This document shows positions 61,301 to 64,000 of a stretch of 64,000 nucleotides of DNA, piece after piece (within the stretch, counting starts at the first letter, position 1; each line of letters opens with the position of its first letter). The position numbers and the translations under genes were made by a program. The DNA lies in assembly GCF_003369915.1 (NCBI RefSeq), contig NC_046675.1:62001-126000 (forward strand), written 5' to 3'. The notes beneath the pieces were generated by a model. It saw only the letters and a list, made by a program, of their open reading frames with translations, searched no databases and had not been told where the DNA came from. The stretch comes from Drosophila miranda (Eukaryota > Arthropoda > Insecta > Diptera > Drosophilidae).

Positions 61301-64000
61301 GCAAAAACTGTCAAAATCAGTTTCTGTTTATTACCCTGTCGCCATCAAATTGGTTCTCTTTTCTTGGTCTTGCTGCAAGAGAATAACCCAAAAAGTGTTT
61401 CCAGCTCGTTGCATCGACACACCAAGTCCGGGACCTCTTCCCTCTCCACGTTGCTTGTCAGCAGATAAAACGCTTTTCTACTACACGACATTATCTGGGA
61501 GGGAGACGGTGGAGTGTGATAACATACGGCTTACGGCTGTGATAACAAATGAAAGACCAAGAGCACGGCCAACATTCCATACATGCGCCTGCCACTGGCC
61601 CTCAACAAAGTTGTATAGCTGATAGGAGTTTCAGTAAACATCTGCATTTTTCCATCTGCAGCTGCTGCTCCAGGTCTAAGAATTTCGGATTTAAATGTAT
61701 CTCTTCTTATGCGTCGAAAGAAAGCGCGCTTTAAGTTTATTTTCCATTTTCCTTTGGACCATTTGTCTTCGTTGCGTTTTTTTGTGCGTGGCCATCGTCG
61801 TCACTTCACACGTTTAATTAAAGCCACGAGAGAACTGCAGCGAAACCCCACGGAGCGCGCAAGCAGCCTGAGGACATGATGCGCCAATTTTTCCTGCTTT
61901 GCTAAACTGGCAAATTAATTATAGAGGTTTTTCTTCCTGTCTAAATTTATCGTTAAATTAAATTTATCTTGGAATAGTTCATTCAATTTACCCTATTGTA
62001 CCCTTGTACCCCACTTTACCCTATTTCTATTTCAAGAGCCTATTTTGATTGTGGTCAGATATTGGTAGGCAATGAATGAAACTAGGTTGGGTGGTATAAA
62101 ATCCACCAGCACCATAAATAGCTAAAATCTTCCCACGTCACAGAGTGGTTATCTCCAAATTGTCATTGCTAATATCGGATTCCGATGCATTACATCCCCA
62201 ATCCAGGTCTGCAATTGCTAGTTGCGTTTGCATTGCATGTTACCGTCACGTGCGAGGGACTGCAACTCAATAGGGGAAGTGGACATTCATACTAGCCTAG
62301 TCCTACAGGGTACTCGGGATCCCCTTGGCAGGAATGAATACTCGCCCAGTTCCGGACTCAGCTCTATGGAAACCCCTATAGTCTCCGGGGCACATGTGAC
62401 GAGCTTCCCATGTCAACGCGCTGGCATGTTGATAGATAAGTCAACCGCGGGTCTGGCTATGTCCCTGCTGCCAGTAGATAAATACGCCCAGCAAAAGTCC
62501 CGGGTGAATAATACCTCACCAGCAATACAATGTACAATGCTAAGTTATGCCATGGAGGTGGGAAGGATGGCTCTCAATTCGGCAATCGGCAGTCAGCAAT
62601 CGGCCTAAGAGTTATATGACAGAGACACGAGTAAAGTCCGGCGGCTACCGCATTGCCCAGTGACAGGGTGACGGGGTGACAGTAACAGTCACAGTACGGG
62701 TGATAGTGATAGCGATAGGGTGGGCCTATTCCCTTCGCCTTCTCACCTTTTGTCCTGCCAAATACGAGATCAGCCTTTCAACCTGCTATCTTCTCTCCAC
62801 TATTTCGGCCGGCCAGTTGTGTTAACATATGAGTAAATTGTACGTAATTAAATGTTATGAGTTTGTTATCTTCGGACCTGCTTTTTCCGTACGCACAAAA
62901 CGTTGCTAGCAATGGTCTTTCGGGTTCGACGCTGCTTCCCCATTGATTCACATTCATATGTGGTACCCAATACCCTATCGGAGGGTGGTTGAGCAGCGAG
63001 CGGACAGTCAAATCAATCAAGGAAGACAGACAGTTCCACAATTGGACAATATACGGCGTTATTGCTTTCATTTCTTGCTGCTGACCGTACGTAGGAACAA
63101 TATTTCGGGACTCCCTTCCTGCATGGTCCAATTCCCCAGATGCAGCGCTTGCTCCATGCCAGCTGCCATCTTAATTTCATTTTCTATTCAGTGGAAACCA
63201 TAAAGGAGCGAGACTTCCCAGCCTCCTCTTCCTTGATGCTGATTATTGTTTTTCTTTACTGCCATTAGGAGGTCCTGTGATTGAATTCGCCTTACGCATG
63301 AAGAGTCAAAAAGAGTCAGAGGCCAAATCCATCAGACTCCTCCCAGCCCTCCTAGAGCCCAATGTTTTAAGGCGGCTTAAGACGTCCGCTGCCAAGGACA
63401 AATGGCAGGCGATGAAGTCAAGGCTTTGCATAAGCATCTGCCTGAGTCTTCTTTAAAGTTAAGGTTAAGGGCGAAAAACGGCTCAGGAGAGGAAGAGCGC
63501 AAATATTTATAGATCCTATAAAGATTCTATTGATGTTTGCTTGTTCTACAACAGCCTCATCCTGGACTTTCCCTATGTGTCCAATGGTTTGGCAGTTTGG
63601 CAGATTGGTATTTCATTGTCAACACTCACCCATCTGCCATCACCTGGAATGGGAGCAGCATCCACATCTCCGTCGACGGAGGGCAGCACACATCGTTTGC
63701 ATTTCTGTTGATTTTGGCGCAATGACACGCAGCTCGTTACAGTTGCCGCCTTGCTGCTCCTGGCCCCGGCCTGTTGTCCATTTCCCTCCAGGTCCCTGTC
63801 CCCACCCTACTTCGAAAGTTTTGCGCATCAGCTACGAGGAGCCCAATACATGAGTCCCTGTGCGACTGGAGAGCTTATGTCCTGTCAGCTCTGCATTGGG
63901 AATGTCGTGAGAGGACAAACAGGAGAGTATAAGGAATGTCTGGGTGAGCGAGTGTGAAGAAGGTTTTCACTGTTTATGGCGCATTAACCTAGCGAGGGTC
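58303..64000. other. Region upstream of AdoR, no gene seen
   Basis: About 5.7 kb with no supported coding frame on either strand. It probably contains AdoR 5' UTR and promoter sequences near 58300-58700. Notable stretches: CATACATACATGTAC-type repeats near 59055 and 59655, a GTGACAG/GTGATAG-rich stretch at 62665-62725, and moderately GC-rich blocks at 60650-60700 and 63540-63850 that could be regulatory. I did not recognise tRNA or other RNA genes. Confidence 0.45.

Noticed and set aside
62222..62608. 128-codon frame in the right intergenic region.
   Set aside because: No recognisable domain or splice context; composition resembles non-coding sequence.

Overview
The window comes from a fly genome, almost certainly a Drosophila. 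It carries adenosine receptor, triosephosphate isomerase and PAN/ZP-domain genes with short GT-AG introns, jockey- and LOA-clade LINEs, a DINE-1/mini-me type repeat, and the frequent TATGTACATA-type AT-rich stretches of fly intergenic DNA. AdoR, Tpi and Atg16 all lie on distal chromosome arm 3R (Muller element E) in D. melanogaster as I recall it. The species is not fixed by the sequence; an obscura-group fly is a guess.

Positions 1-27,900 are a retroelement complex. A left-pointing jockey-clade LINE (1-2,625; gag plus start of an intact ORF2) abuts a right-pointing head-to-tail series of a second jockey-clade family, called J here: J1 (2,626-6,381, 5' truncated), J2 (6,382-16,932, full length with a 3.77-kb internal tandem duplication starting at a poly-C tract) and J4 (16,933-21,683, 5' truncated). 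A rearranged J gag fragment follows on the minus strand. It is split by an LOA-clade LINE (22,313-27,469, minus strand) with a 12-bp target-site duplication. A gag-like zinc-knuckle fragment and a duplicated ~150-bp repeat close the block.

Positions 28,000-35,000 are AT-rich and gene-poor, with one clear pseudogene, a fragment of the Atg16 WD40 region (31,734-32,225).

Positions 35,000-58,300 hold the host genes. On the minus strand are a seven-exon PAN/ZP membrane protein (770 aa) with a DINE-1-like element in its longest intron, two tandem paralogues of an uncharacterised Cys-rich family (1001 and 917 aa) sharing a nearly identical 200-bp block, Tpi (248 aa) and AdoR (786 aa). On the plus strand is a trypsin-like protease with Met in place of oxyanion-hole Gly193. 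I derived exon structures by matching splice sites and reading phase by eye. From 58,300 to 64,000 I see no gene.

The most unusual feature is the head-to-tail J array with A-rich junctions, 5' truncations and a shared 3' module. This layout resembles Drosophila telomeric retrotransposon arrays. The gene-side polarity (3' ends towards the genes) fits a chromosome end to the left, but the inverted elements on both flanks mean the telomeric reading is only a hypothesis.
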